Position numbers and translations under genes: made by a program
Source of the DNA: Bdellovibrionales bacterium
Lineage (GTDB): Bacteria > Bdellovibrionota > Bdellovibrionia > Bdellovibrionales > UBA1609
Reading direction: 5' to 3'
NCBI GenBank assembly: GCA_016714165.1
Contig: JADJNU010000002.1
Span: forward strand, 682,001-746,000
DNA: 64,000 bases
The notes under the pieces: model-generated
The model's input: the letters and a program-made list of their open reading frames with translations, nothing else
What the model was told of the DNA's origin: nothing
Databases searched by the model: none
Part shown: one piece after another, positions 8,580-18,391 of the stretch
Layout: each line of letters opens with the position of its first letter
Numbering within the stretch: position 1 is the stretch's first letter

Positions 8580-9917
8580 ATGAGTTCAGTGAGACAGCCA
8601 GTTCATATCGTAGGGGCGGGGCTTGCGGGAAGCGAGTGTGCCTTTCAGTTAGCTGAGCGCGGACACTCTGTCATATTGTATGAAATGCGCGAAAAGACTA
8701 TGACTCCGGCCCACTTAACTGGCTTTTTTGGAGAGCTGGTTTGCTCTAATTCCTTTGGCAGCCAAACGGATTATTCGGCTCCAGGACAACTCAAATGGGA
8801 GGCCGATAAGCTCGGGAGCTTGGTCTTACGCACTGCCAGAGAATGCGCTGTTCCAGCGGGCATGGCGCTTGGAGTTGATCGGACTCTGTTTGCCCGCACC
8901 TTGACTCAACTGCTTGAGTCTCATCCTCATATTGAGGTGCGCCGAGAGCTGATCTCAGATTTTTCTGCGATCCCAAGACCAGTTGTGATCGCAACTGGCC
9001 CCCTCACTCACGATCCCCTTGCCCAGGCAATGGCCAGGCACTTTGGCAAGGATTTTCTCTATTTTTTCGATGCCATAGCACCCATCATCGACAAAGACAG
9101 CATCAATCTTAAGATTGCTTGGCGAGAGGATCGATGGGGAAAAGGAAGTGGCGATTACCTCAATTGTCCCTTAAATAAAGAGCAATATTTCGACTTTGTA
9201 AATGAAATCAAAAGCGCTCGCAAGGTCGAACCAAAAGATTTTGAAAAGACTCCCTACTTCGAATCTTGTATGCCAATTGAAGTTATGGCCGACAGAGGCA
9301 TCGAGACTTTGCGATTTGGGCCACTGTCGCCAAAAGGCTTGGTAAATCCTCACAGTGAAGAACGCCCCTACGCGGTTGTTCAGCTTCGGCAGGATAACCT
9401 CGCTGGAACTGCCTATAATATGGTTGGGTTTCAGAATAAAATGGCTTATCCGGAACAAAAGCGAATTTTCCAAATGATTCCAGGATTGGAGGAAGCCGAG
9501 TTTCTCAAATTGGGTAGCATGCACAAAAATCTCTACATCCATTCCCCAAAAATGCTCACCCAAACCTTAGCCAGTCGTCAAGATCCAGATCTCTACTTTG
9601 CTGGACAGATTACTGGAGTCGAGGGATACTTTGAATCTACTTGCATCGGGCTACTAGTCGCACTGTTTATACATCAAAAACTCAACAATCATAAATTTTT
9701 ACCTCCTCCTCGTTCAAGCGCGATGGGATCTCTTCTAACAGCTATCACAGAAGATAAGGAACAATTTCAACCCACAAACATAAACTTCGGATTGCTTCCC
9801 GAGCCACCTTCGAAAGGCAAACAGCAAGGAAAAAATCGGCGTGAAGCAAAAAGGGATCAACAGATACAAGAAGCCAAAAATTCCTTTACCACTTGGCTCC
9901 ATCTCTTAGAGAAATAG
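8580..9917 (+). CDS. trmFO: TrmFO, folate/FAD-dependent tRNA (uracil-54-C5)-methyltransferase
   Basis: About 445 residues. TrmFO makes ribothymidine 54 in the tRNA T-loop using methylenetetrahydrofolate and FADH2. The FAD-binding motif (VHIVGAGLAGSECAFQLAER) is at the N-terminus, followed by the TrmFO signature GFFGELVCSNSFGS and later AGQITGVEGYFESTCIGLL. The frame opens at 8553, but the ATG at 8580 with AAGG upstream puts the dinucleotide motif at the expected place. The C-terminal 40 residues form a Lys/Gln-rich tail (KGKQQGKNRREAKRD) beyond the usual end. It converges on glmS. Confidence 0.96.
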   Translation: MSSVRQPVHIVGAGLAGSECAFQLAERGHSVILYEMREKTMTPAHLTGFFGELVCSNSFGSQTDYSAPGQLKWEADKLGSLVLRTARECAVPAGMALGVDRTLFARTLTQLLESHPHIEVRRELISDFSAIPRPVVIATGPLTHDPLAQAMARHFGKDFLYFFDAIAPIIDKDSINLKIAWREDRWGKGSGDYLNCPLNKEQYFDFVNEIKSARKVEPKDFEKTPYFESCMPIEVMADRGIETLRFGPLSPKGLVNPHSEERPYAVVQLRQDNLAGTAYNMVGFQNKMAYPEQKRIFQMIPGLEEAEFLKLGSMHKNLYIHSPKMLTQTLASRQDPDLYFAGQITGVEGYFESTCIGLLVALFIHQKLNNHKFLPPPRSSAMGSLLTAITEDKEQFQPTNINFGLLPEPPSKGKQQGKNRREAKRDQQIQEAKNSFTTWLHLLEK

Positions 9918-9931
9918 ATGATTCTTACCAC

Positions 9932-11815
9932 CTATTCAACTGTCACCGACTTTGCCAAGTTCCGTGGCTGATCAACGTCGTGACCAAGACTGGATGCCAC
10001 ATGATAGGCAAGGAGTTGAAGAGGAATAACTATCAACAAAGGATTTACGGTCCATGAAGCAGCAGGAACAGCCAAATAATGGCTCGAAAGGCTTTCAAGC
10101 CTTTTATCCTCACCGGTTCCAATCGAAATAATGACTCCTCCACGTGCCTTGGCCTCTTCCAAATTACTGATCGTTTTTTCATGCAGCTCGTCCTGAGGTG
10201 CCAACATAACTACGGCCATTTTTTCATCAATCAATGCCAACGGACCATGTTTCATCTCACCAGCCGCATAGCCTTCGGCGTGCATATAGGCAAGCTCTTT
10301 GAGTTTGAGGGCACCTTCTAGTGCCATTGGATAGTTGGTTCCCCGCCCCAGATAGAGAAAGCCCTTGTGTTTTTTCAGAGTATCAGCCGCATCCTCAAAA
10401 AACTGACTATGAGCCAACACATGCTCCATTTGGCTTGGTGCCATCAACAAAGCCTCAACATATTTCTCGACTTCTGTAGAGTTCGCACCCCGCTCCTGGG
10501 CCAATGCAAGGGCCAATACATTTAATAACGCCATTGTCGCAACCAAGGCCTTCGTACTTGCCACTCCAATTTCAACCCCTGCATTCATGTAGAGGTGCCC
10601 GTGAGCCTCACGATCAATTGAAGAGCTGCGAACATTCGTAATGCTTAAAATATTGATTCCAAACTCTTTAGCTAAACGCAAAGCCGCCAAGGTATCAGCT
10701 GTTTCACCACTTTGTGAAATTGCAATCAGCAAAGAATTTTTTGGCAATACGGGATGGCGATAGCGAAATTCACTAGCGAGATCAACCTCCGTTGGAAGAC
10801 CTGCAATCCTCTCAAAAAGATACTCTCCGACCATCGCCGCATAATAGGAGGTCCCACACGCGACAATAAAAACTCTTTCAATATTCTTAAATAGAAGAGA
10901 AGTACTTTTCCAATCTTCTGTTGAATCGAGCCCAGCAAGATCCTCAACAGATTTTCCGCCAAATCCAACCTGATGAAGTCGGATTGATCTATTTTCTAAT
11001 CGAATATGAGGCGCAATGGCCTGCGCAACGGCCCTCGGTTGCTCAAATATCTCCTTTAGCATGAAATGAGGATATCCCAGCTTTTGGGCCTGCTCCGAAG
11101 ACCAATGTACCCTTGTGGTTTTGATCGACAAAGCCTTTCCTGATTCACCAAATAACTCAAATGATTTGTCTTTTACCAGCAAGATTTCATGGTCTTTCAG
11201 ATATATAACTTCCCTGGTATAAGGAAGAATCGCCTGAACATCGCTCGCGATAACTACCTCTTGATCATTTCCCCCTACAACCAAAGGAGGGCCATTTTTA
11301 AACGCCACAAGATGATTAGGTTGCTCTACCCACACACTAAGAATCGAATAAGCGCCACGCAAACGCGGAAGAACTGCCAACACAGCCTTAAACAGATCCT
11401 GAGTCAATTCCACGGCTCTAGCCAGCAGATGAGCCACTAGTTCAGAATCAGTATCGGAATCAAAATGAGAGCCTTCATCTGCAAGTTCTGCTCGCAATTC
11501 AGCGTAATTCTCAATAATGCCATTGTGAACAATGCTAATACCTTTAACTGTATGAGGGTGGGCATTCTTTTCATTTGGAGGGCCGTGGGTGGCCCAACGG
11601 GTATGCCCAATTCCAATGTGTCCATCAAAGCTGATGTTCTTCAGTTTTCTTTCTAGATGAGTTAATTTTCCTTCAGCACGAACTCTCTTGAACTCTCCCT
11701 TATCTAAAATCGCCACTCCAGCTGAATCATAACCACGATATTCCAGAGTGCGAAGTCCATTGAGGATAACTTCCTTTGGATCTCGAGGTCCCGTATATCC
11801 AACAATTCCACACAT
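9932..11815 (-). CDS. glmS: GlmS, glutamine-fructose-6-phosphate aminotransferase (isomerizing)
   Basis: 627 residues, near the usual 610. It makes glucosamine-6-phosphate, the first step of UDP-GlcNAc synthesis for peptidoglycan and lipid A. The nucleophile is Cys2 in MCGIVGYTG; the glutaminase region includes GIGHTRWATHG and the SIS domains show VACGTSYYAA and ISQSGETADTL. The ending QPRNLAKSVTVE is the canonical C-terminus. It lies 50 bases downstream of glmU on the same strand, so both steps of the pathway are probably co-transcribed. No glmS ribozyme can be made out in the 50-base gap. Confidence 0.98.
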   Translation of the reverse strand: MCGIVGYTGPRDPKEVILNGLRTLEYRGYDSAGVAILDKGEFKRVRAEGKLTHLERKLKNISFDGHIGIGHTRWATHGPPNEKNAHPHTVKGISIVHNGIIENYAELRAELADEGSHFDSDTDSELVAHLLARAVELTQDLFKAVLAVLPRLRGAYSILSVWVEQPNHLVAFKNGPPLVVGGNDQEVVIASDVQAILPYTREVIYLKDHEILLVKDKSFELFGESGKALSIKTTRVHWSSEQAQKLGYPHFMLKEIFEQPRAVAQAIAPHIRLENRSIRLHQVGFGGKSVEDLAGLDSTEDWKSTSLLFKNIERVFIVACGTSYYAAMVGEYLFERIAGLPTEVDLASEFRYRHPVLPKNSLLIAISQSGETADTLAALRLAKEFGINILSITNVRSSSIDREAHGHLYMNAGVEIGVASTKALVATMALLNVLALALAQERGANSTEVEKYVEALLMAPSQMEHVLAHSQFFEDAADTLKKHKGFLYLGRGTNYPMALEGALKLKELAYMHAEGYAAGEMKHGPLALIDEKMAVVMLAPQDELHEKTISNLEEAKARGGVIISIGTGEDKRLESLSSHYLAVPAASWTVNPLLIVIPLQLLAYHVASSLGHDVDQPRNLAKSVTVE

Positions 11816-11865
11816 TGAACATTCACTCCCGGCTCTCGCGCCACAGATGCTTTAATCCACAATCT

Positions 11866-13332
11866 CTATTTTGATGATCTTTCTCCCTTTATCACTCCAA
11901 CTCCCACGCCAGGGACCTCCTCCGAAGAACCCGAGGAAGAGGAATGAGGGGAATCAGAACGAGAGCCTCTCGGTACATAATTCTCCCTTACGACCTGTTT
12001 GGAGCGAGCCATCGCTAGCGCCCCAGGAGGAACACTTTTGGTGATTGTTGATCCCGAAGCGATAACTGCTCCGTCCCCCACCTCTATGGGAGCGACAAAT
12101 TGACTGTCACTCCCAACGAACACATTTTTGCCAATCTTTGTTTTGTATTTTTTGTGATCGACCGCATAGTTACAGGTGATAGTGCCACAGCCTATATTCG
12201 TGTCCTCACCCACTTCGGCGTCACCTAAATATGTCAAATGGGAAGCCTTGGCTCGATCTCCAAACTGAACTTTCTTAAGCTCCACAAAATTTCCAACCTT
12301 TGCCTCGACACCCACAATCGTCTCCGGTCTGATGTGCGCGTAGGGGCCAATCTGAGCTCTGTCCCTTATTTGAGCACCCTGAATGTAGCTTCCACCTTTG
12401 ACTTCAACTCCTTCTCCCAATTGGCAATGAATCAGCATGGCATGAGGCTCTACCACGCAAAATGATCCTAGTTCACTTGGCCCTTTTATCATGACACCCG
12501 GATAAATGACCGAGCCTGAACCAATGGTGACGTTGTCCTCAATATAAGTCGCTCCTGGATCAATGATCACAACACCCTTCTCTAACAACTCGCGTGCCTT
12601 CCTTCGAAAAATCAATCCGGTGGCCTTAGCCAAGTCCAGCTGGCTATTGACCCCAAATGCCAATTGCCGGCTCCCTTTTACCCCTTCTACCTTCATCTTT
12701 TCGTCGATAGCCAAAGACAGAATGTCTGTGAGGTAAAACTCGCCCTGCATGTTCTCATTTTTTAATTTTGGTAGCAAAATATTGAGAATTTCCGAGCGAA
12801 CCAGATAAAAACCCGCATTGACCTCACAGATTTTCCTTGTCTCGTGAGAAGCATCCTTTTCTTCGACGATAGCACATATCCTATCTTGCCGTCTGAGAAT
12901 ACGTCCAAAACCAGTTGGATTGGCCAACTTAACAGTCACAATCTGCAAATCATCATTCGACTGCTCAAACTCAGTTACCAAGCGACGCAATTCATCTGCC
13001 CGAATCAGCGGGTGATCTCCATTCAGAATCAAAACCGTTCCATCTAAATTTTCAGGCTGAGCCGCCCTCACTGCATCTCCAGTGCCCTTCTGTTCTTTTT
13101 GATGAAAACAACAAACTCCGTGCGGTTCCACGACCGTTTTAACGAGAGACTCACCAAAGCCTAGGACAACACGAATTTCCTTTGACCCGGCCTGCTTCAC
13201 CTCGGTGATCATCCGTTGAATCATCGGAATGCCCGCCACTGGATGAAGAACCTTTGGAAGAGGAGATTTCATCCGGGTGCCCCTGCCTGCCGCCAATAGA
13301 ATCGCAGAAAAACCTTTTTTTGCCATGACCAT
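11866..13332 (-). CDS. glmU: GlmU, bifunctional GlcNAc-1-P uridyltransferase / GlcN-1-P acetyltransferase
   Basis: 488 residues. The N-terminal nucleotidyltransferase shows LLAAGRGTRMKSPLPKVLHP; the C-terminal half is a left-handed beta-helix acetyltransferase with hexapeptide repeats, including GPYAHIRPETIVG and NIGCGTITCNYAVDHKK. It completes UDP-GlcNAc synthesis after GlmS. The start is the ATG at 13332 or 13326 (MAKKG), with no strong ribosome-binding site. The last 30 residues are a Ser/Gly/Val-rich extension (SPHSSSSGSSEE) beyond the enzyme core. It is divergent from the M14 peptidase gene with about 50 bases between. Confidence 0.97.
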   Translation of the reverse strand: MVMAKKGFSAILLAAGRGTRMKSPLPKVLHPVAGIPMIQRMITEVKQAGSKEIRVVLGFGESLVKTVVEPHGVCCFHQKEQKGTGDAVRAAQPENLDGTVLILNGDHPLIRADELRRLVTEFEQSNDDLQIVTVKLANPTGFGRILRRQDRICAIVEEKDASHETRKICEVNAGFYLVRSEILNILLPKLKNENMQGEFYLTDILSLAIDEKMKVEGVKGSRQLAFGVNSQLDLAKATGLIFRRKARELLEKGVVIIDPGATYIEDNVTIGSGSVIYPGVMIKGPSELGSFCVVEPHAMLIHCQLGEGVEVKGGSYIQGAQIRDRAQIGPYAHIRPETIVGVEAKVGNFVELKKVQFGDRAKASHLTYLGDAEVGEDTNIGCGTITCNYAVDHKKYKTKIGKNVFVGSDSQFVAPIEVGDGAVIASGSTITKSVPPGALAMARSKQVVRENYVPRGSRSDSPHSSSSGSSEEVPGVGVGVIKGERSSK

Positions 13333-13381
13333 TTGTTATGATTGACTCAATGAAAGGTCAAGAAAGGACCCGTTATATTTT

Positions 13382-14071
13382 ATGCTTCACATTCTAAGTG
13401 ACTGGGCGCAATCATCAAATCAACAACCCATATCGCTTTACAGCTCGTCGCCTCTAACGCACTTAAAGAAGTGTGCGCCACTTATTTGTATTGGTGGCGT
13501 CCATGGAGACGAGCCAGAAGGGGTTTTCCTGGCTACAGCTCTACTGGAGTGGCTTAAAAGCCACAGCGGGATAATTCGTCATGAATGGGCGATTATTCCT
13601 TGTCTCAATGTCGAGGGCTTCAAACTGAACCAGAGGACCAATGGTCGAGGAGTTGACCTAAACCGAAACTTTCCCAGCACTGATTGGACAACCGAGCACA
13701 AGGCTCCACGATATTATCCCGGACCGTCGGGTGGAAGCGAAAATGAAGTCAAGGCTCTCACTCAGCTGATCCATGACCTCCAACCGCGTCTCATTATTCA
13801 TTTTCATTCATGGATACCGGCTGTGATCTTTGCAGGAAACCTCCCTCATCCAGCTCCTCATTTTCTTGTCGAAAGCTCTGGCTATTCATTGAAAGAAGAC
13901 ATTGGGTACCCCACTCCCGGCAGTCTTGGACAGTGGGCCTGGCTAGACCTCGGTATTCCGGTCATATGCACAGAGGAACGCGAGGGCGCCACTCAGCACG
14001 AAACCTGGACTCGATTCGGGCCGGGTTTGCAAAAGATCTTTGAGCATCCTCTCCCTCTTCCCGTAAAATAA
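13382..14071 (+). CDS. M14-family zinc peptidase, MpaA-like (murein peptide amidase candidate)
   Basis: 229 residues with the compact M14 fold. Visible motifs: GGVHGDEPEG gives zinc ligands His and Glu, GRGVDLNRNFP is the substrate-binding Asn-Arg, HFHSW supplies the third zinc His, and EEREG near the end is the likely catalytic Glu. MpaA-type enzymes cleave the gamma-D-Glu-mDAP bond of murein peptides in the cytoplasm during cell-wall recycling, and no signal peptide is seen here. Succinylglutamate-desuccinylase-like members are the alternative. It is followed after 3 bases by a histidine kinase, suggesting co-transcription. Confidence 0.85.
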   Translation: MLHILSDWAQSSNQQPISLYSSSPLTHLKKCAPLICIGGVHGDEPEGVFLATALLEWLKSHSGIIRHEWAIIPCLNVEGFKLNQRTNGRGVDLNRNFPSTDWTTEHKAPRYYPGPSGGSENEVKALTQLIHDLQPRLIIHFHSWIPAVIFAGNLPHPAPHFLVESSGYSLKEDIGYPTPGSLGQWAWLDLGIPVICTEEREGATQHETWTRFGPGLQKIFEHPLPLPVK

Positions 14072-14074
14072 ATT

Positions 14075-16018
14075 ATGGTTAGTGAAGTTTATTCGGATCC
14101 GCCATTTCTCAGTTCTCAGACCTTTTCGCAAAGTCAACTGGGAGCCGAGTGGATTAACAGTGTCAAAGAAGCGGAACATCGGCTTCTTAGGAACACCTTT
14201 CCGGTAATTATCTTTCAAATTTCCCCCAGAGATATCAACGCATTGATCGAGTGCCTCCAAGAATATCAAAAGAGATCTCCCCAAACCAACCTCATATTTA
14301 TAATCCATGGTTTCAGCTGGAGAGATCTTCTCCAGATTACAAATAAGTGTAGGCCCTTTCGGTTACTCAAAACTCACCAAGATCCCAATCTTGAACTTTA
14401 TGTGATGGAGGCCTACAGAAACTATTGCCATTCTAAACAAAATTTTGAATTCGCTCGGCTGCTCGAAGACCAAAATGAAGGCCTAAAAAAGATTAACCGT
14501 GAAGTCAATTTGAAAATCGCCAATCACCAAATGCGCCTTGACCGATCTCGGACTAAGCAGCAACAAACAAAACTCCAAGTTGCGTATTTGCGCAAAGCTA
14601 TGTTCGCTATAAATCAAGCAAAAAGTCCAAAAGAGATTGAAAGGCTGTTAGCTAAAATACTCACAAAATATCTAACTCTCTCCTGGATAAGAATAGATTT
14701 CTTTTCAAAACACAATCTCCTGGAATCCAAATCCATAGAGTCTGCGAGAGATTTTCTCCTCATTAAGGCGCCCTTATATTCAGATGATTTGCAGATAGGA
14801 AATGCCTATTTTGCGCGAACTGCTCAAGCCGGTGACTTCACAGCAATGGAGGCGGAGTTTCTCCATCAAGTAACCGAAGCCATTTCATTGGTAGTCAATA
14901 GATTTCGATCATTTGAAAACATTCAAAATCTCAAGGCTCAATGGCAATCCACATTTGATGCCATCGGAGAGCCTCTGTGTATCACTGATGAACAATTTCG
15001 AATTATTCGAACGAATTTCGCTTTTAGGATTGCCTGCGGGAAGGGCCCCAACGAACTACTCAACGCAAATTGCTTTATGTCTCTAACTGGTCGTTCGACA
15101 CCGCCCGAAATTCGCGATGGCCATTTTAGCTTTCGATTGTTGGTTCCGTCCCAAGACCGCATCGACACCAACACCCATGACGTGCGCATACAGCCACTCC
15201 GATCAAAACTGAATCGGCATCCCACCTTTCTGGTTATCTTCAGAGACATGACCCTTCAACTCCGACTCGAAAGGCAAGTCTTAGAGTCGGAAAAAATGAC
15301 TGAACTCGGAATAATTAGCAGTAGTATCGCTCACGAGCTGAATAATCCCTTGGGGGGCATCATGTCCTTTCTGCAACTTATCCGGATGGAACTAAAAGAA
15401 GGCTCTGAAATTCTTGAAGATATTCTCGCTATGGAAGAAGCCACAAATCGCTGCAAAGAGATTGTGGAAAATCTACTGGGATTTGCTCGCCAAGAAGATG
15501 TTGATTTAACTGTCAATTTCGATCTGCGTGATACCATTGATCAAACCATCAAATTTCTCGACATCCGGACCCGAAGTCGGGGCATCCAGATCAAATTTAA
15601 TTCATCGAATGAACCTTGCTATATCTACGGCCAACCGCAAAACATCTCCCAAGCAATTCGTCATGTTTTGCAAAATGCGATCGAAGCTGTTGAAGATAGA
15701 ATGGACGAAGATCCCGGCCATCCGGGAGAGATCCAAATCACCCTGACGAAAACTCTCGATGAAATTCAATTAACCATCAGTGACAATGGATTTGGATTTT
15801 CTGAAGAAAACAAGTCGAAAATTTTTAATCCACTCTACTCGACAAAATCCTCGAAACAGAATGCAGGACTAGGATTAACAAAGGCATTCAAAATAATGAC
15901 TGACCATTTCGGAAACCTCGAAATCTCCTCTCAACTGGGGTCCGGCACTTCGGCAAAAATTACCTTAAAACGTCCAGATTTAAAAGATGACAGCCAAGTT
16001 TTTGGCTCAAAAATTTGA
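14075..16018 (+). CDS. Sensor histidine kinase, cytoplasmic, with GAF- and PAS-like regions
   Basis: 647 residues with no obvious membrane segments. Residues 1-120 look like a degenerate receiver-like domain, followed by a helical/coiled region (about 130-190), a GAF-like domain (about 190-285) and a PAS-like domain (about 295-400). The H-box is SSIAHELNNPLGG with His420, preceded by SEKMTELG; the ATPase domain has QNAIEAVED (N box), DNGFGFSEENKSKIF (G1) and GLGLTKAF (G2). This HisKA/NtrB arrangement suits phosphorylation of the NtrC-type regulator encoded next. The signal is unknown. Confidence 0.93.
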   Translation: MVSEVYSDPPFLSSQTFSQSQLGAEWINSVKEAEHRLLRNTFPVIIFQISPRDINALIECLQEYQKRSPQTNLIFIIHGFSWRDLLQITNKCRPFRLLKTHQDPNLELYVMEAYRNYCHSKQNFEFARLLEDQNEGLKKINREVNLKIANHQMRLDRSRTKQQQTKLQVAYLRKAMFAINQAKSPKEIERLLAKILTKYLTLSWIRIDFFSKHNLLESKSIESARDFLLIKAPLYSDDLQIGNAYFARTAQAGDFTAMEAEFLHQVTEAISLVVNRFRSFENIQNLKAQWQSTFDAIGEPLCITDEQFRIIRTNFAFRIACGKGPNELLNANCFMSLTGRSTPPEIRDGHFSFRLLVPSQDRIDTNTHDVRIQPLRSKLNRHPTFLVIFRDMTLQLRLERQVLESEKMTELGIISSSIAHELNNPLGGIMSFLQLIRMELKEGSEILEDILAMEEATNRCKEIVENLLGFARQEDVDLTVNFDLRDTIDQTIKFLDIRTRSRGIQIKFNSSNEPCYIYGQPQNISQAIRHVLQNAIEAVEDRMDEDPGHPGEIQITLTKTLDEIQLTISDNGFGFSEENKSKIFNPLYSTKSSKQNAGLGLTKAFKIMTDHFGNLEISSQLGSGTSAKITLKRPDLKDDSQVFGSKI

Positions 16019-16145
16019 CACTGTTTGGTTGTCTCACTTAACATTATCCTAACGGAACTTGATGGGTTTTGAATTAAGTAGCTCAGTCCATCAGTCCTAG
16101 CCTCAGCATAATAGATGCGGCTTGCAATTAATGATTGTAAAAAAG

Positions 16146-16166
16146 GCACCTCAAGGATTGAGGTGC
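16146..16166. other. Perfect hairpin in the leader of the NtrC-type regulator
   Basis: GCACCTCAA and TTGAGGTGC form a 9-bp perfect stem with a 3-base loop, in the 172-base gap between kinase and regulator, about 25 bases before the regulator's ATG. On the plus strand no T-run follows. On the minus strand the stem is followed by TTTTTT (16139-16144), so it would act as an intrinsic terminator for antisense transcription. It may alternatively influence translation of the regulator. Confidence 0.55.
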
Positions 16167-16190
16167 TGCATCGCCAGGGAAGGGAGCTCA

Positions 16191-17603
16191 ATGCAAGCTC
16201 ACAGAATTCTAGTAGTTGAAGATGAATCCATTCTTCGCACCACTCTCTTTCGATCCCTCACCCGCATCGGCTACCAGGTATTGACTGCCGGCACTCGAGA
16301 AGAAGCCGAGACCTTGGCCAATTCAGATGTGCCTCTTGATCTCGCCTTTATTGATCTACGCCTTCCTGATGGGAACGGAATGGATCTCATGACAGAACTC
16401 CTCCTGATTTATCCAAAAATTAAAGTCATTCTTCTCACAGGATATGGCACCATTGACTTGGCCGTTCAGGCGACTCGAAAAGGCGCTTTCCATTTTGTCA
16501 CCAAGCCCTTTAATGTGGACGAAATTCTAACCCTAGCAGAAAAAGCCCTCTCAAGCGATAAATCTCGTTCTGAGAATTTTGCACTCGACAGTGCTCTTCA
16601 CAAAAAATATCTTTTCGAAAACATCGTGGGTCAAAGCTCAGAAATCATGAATGTTCTCAGAATCATTGAAAAGGTCGCTGAATCCGATGCCACTGTTCTT
16701 ATTACCGGAGAAAGTGGAACGGGAAAGGAACTGGTCGCAAAAGCGATCCATTTTAATTCTCGACGCGCGGGCAAGCCATTCATCCCAATCAATTGCGGTG
16801 CCATTCCCGCAGAACTCTTGGAAAGTGAATTGTTCGGTCATATTAAGGGCGCTTTCACGGGGGCTATTGCAAATCGCACCGGACGTTTTGAGCTGGCCGA
16901 AGGTGGAACTCTCTTTCTCGATGAAATCGGCGATATGAGTCCGAACCTCCAAGTCAAACTATTGCGCGTGCTTCAAGAACGCCGCTTTGAGCCATTGGGT
17001 AGCACTAAGACTATTTCTACTGATGTCCGCGTGTTGGCAGCCACGAACGCAAATCTTGAAAAGGCAGTCGCAGATGGTCGTTTCAGGGAGGATCTCTATT
17101 ACCGCCTTAACGTGATACCCATCACTGTTCCCCCTCTTCGTGAGCGCCGATCTGACATCCCGACTCTCTTTCAACATTTTCTCACTCACTTCAATCGCAA
17201 TCGCGACAAGAAATTGGGAGGAATCTCAGGAGCGGCCATGGACTTTTTACTTCGCTACAATTGGCCCGGCAATATTCGTGAATTGGAAAACCTCGTGGAG
17301 AGGCTTACGATTCTGAAAGGCGAAGGCATGGTTGGCGTAGAAGACTTGCCCGCCAAATATAGGCAAAACGACGGCACCAACGAGAAATCAGATTTCCTGG
17401 CGGGCGACATGGACTCAATTTCTGAATCAGGAATGGACTTTAATTCTGCCGTCGACAACTTTGAGAACTCTCTGATTCTGAAAGCTCTTGAAAAGACGGG
17501 TTGGAATCGCAATCAGGCCGCCATTTTGTTGAAGCTAAACCGTACTACCTTAGTAGAAAAAATAAAAAAGAAAGGGCTAGCTCCTCCTGATATCTCAATC
17601 TGA
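16191..17603 (+). CDS. NtrC-family sigma-54-dependent response regulator
   Basis: About 470 residues: receiver (phospho-acceptor Asp55 in FIDLRLPDG, conserved Lys in VTKPF), AAA+ domain (GESGTGKE, GAFTGA, FLDEIGDMSP) and a Fis-type HTH at the end (NRNQAAILLKLNRTTLVEKI). The start is the ATG at 16191 because GGGAGC lies upstream and the receiver begins immediately (ILVVEDE); the frame is open from 16122. It pairs with the preceding kinase as a two-component system activating sigma-54 promoters. Targets are not identifiable from the sequence. Confidence 0.96.
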   Translation: MQAHRILVVEDESILRTTLFRSLTRIGYQVLTAGTREEAETLANSDVPLDLAFIDLRLPDGNGMDLMTELLLIYPKIKVILLTGYGTIDLAVQATRKGAFHFVTKPFNVDEILTLAEKALSSDKSRSENFALDSALHKKYLFENIVGQSSEIMNVLRIIEKVAESDATVLITGESGTGKELVAKAIHFNSRRAGKPFIPINCGAIPAELLESELFGHIKGAFTGAIANRTGRFELAEGGTLFLDEIGDMSPNLQVKLLRVLQERRFEPLGSTKTISTDVRVLAATNANLEKAVADGRFREDLYYRLNVIPITVPPLRERRSDIPTLFQHFLTHFNRNRDKKLGGISGAAMDFLLRYNWPGNIRELENLVERLTILKGEGMVGVEDLPAKYRQNDGTNEKSDFLAGDMDSISESGMDFNSAVDNFENSLILKALEKTGWNRNQAAILLKLNRTTLVEKIKKKGLAPPDISI

Positions 17604-17612
17604 GAAGAGAAG

Positions 17613-18221
17613 TCAAAATACCCACTGCAAGGTCAGCATATTTCTCACATCACCTGAAGAGGCCTTGTGATTGAACGCTAATTTTGCATTTTGGTTCAAA
17701 TGACCACTCATTTCGAAACCAAGTTCACTTCTGTCGATTTGATAGGCCAATTGGGCTTGCAAGTAGCCACTGTAGTTGATTGCGGCTTTTGTTTCTGCGG
17801 CTCTCAGAGCGAACTGCACTTTATGCTTAATCTTTGAATTGGCCGATTCGATCTGCAGGCTTGAGTTGAGGGACTGATTCAAAGTATTTGCAACTTGTCC
17901 GATAGACGAATTTCGAATTTTTGGCGAGCCTAGCACACTTCCCAAACTGTGTGCGAAAATTCTTGAAGCCACATAATTGGCATCATCGCTGGGCGCCAAA
18001 CAAGTGGGAATATAATCTTCGGTGCGAAATTGAAAGTCGATGGGTCTGGGACGTATTTTTTCTATATAACTGAGATCCAAATTCTTGGATTCGGTCTCAT
18101 GCATCAAAAAGGGATTTCGAATGGCGGCCCAAGGGGATTCGGGACAGATTAACAAGATTGCTATCACCAGGCTGAGCATGTGATGAACTCTTGTCTTCAC
18201 CAGATCCTTCTCCCGTCTCAT
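17613..18221 (-). CDS. Exported protein, possible small outer-membrane beta-barrel
   Basis: 202 residues with an N-terminal hydrophobic signal (MLSLVIAILLICPESPWAA). The mature part has a Ser/Asn-rich middle, then alternating amphipathic strands (AAINYSGYLQAQLAYQI, later LGFEMSGHLNQNAKLAF) and ends NMLTLQWVF. A C-terminal aromatic residue on such a strand is typical of BamA-assembled barrels. I do not recognise the family. It stands alone, convergent with the NtrC-type regulator 9 bases away and about 170 bases from the pseudopilin gene. Confidence 0.7.
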   Translation of the reverse strand: MRREKDLVKTRVHHMLSLVIAILLICPESPWAAIRNPFLMHETESKNLDLSYIEKIRPRPIDFQFRTEDYIPTCLAPSDDANYVASRIFAHSLGSVLGSPKIRNSSIGQVANTLNQSLNSSLQIESANSKIKHKVQFALRAAETKAAINYSGYLQAQLAYQIDRSELGFEMSGHLNQNAKLAFNHKASSGDVRNMLTLQWVF

Positions 18222-18391
18222 TTCGAGACACTGTCACATCGTCATATTAAGTTACTGATGAGATATAGAGCAAGGTCCAGACCAAACCTTAGCCTGTATG
18301 AAGGCTCCTAATTGGCGGAAACTGGACCGCGACTGTCAAGATCTAGCTGGGTGATAGAATGGTTGACACAAATCGCGATTATGGGAATCGA

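Noticed and set aside
11816..11865. glmS ribozyme upstream of glmS
   Set aside because: The gap is only 50 bases and lacks the expected structure; glmU-glmS linkage explains regulation without it.
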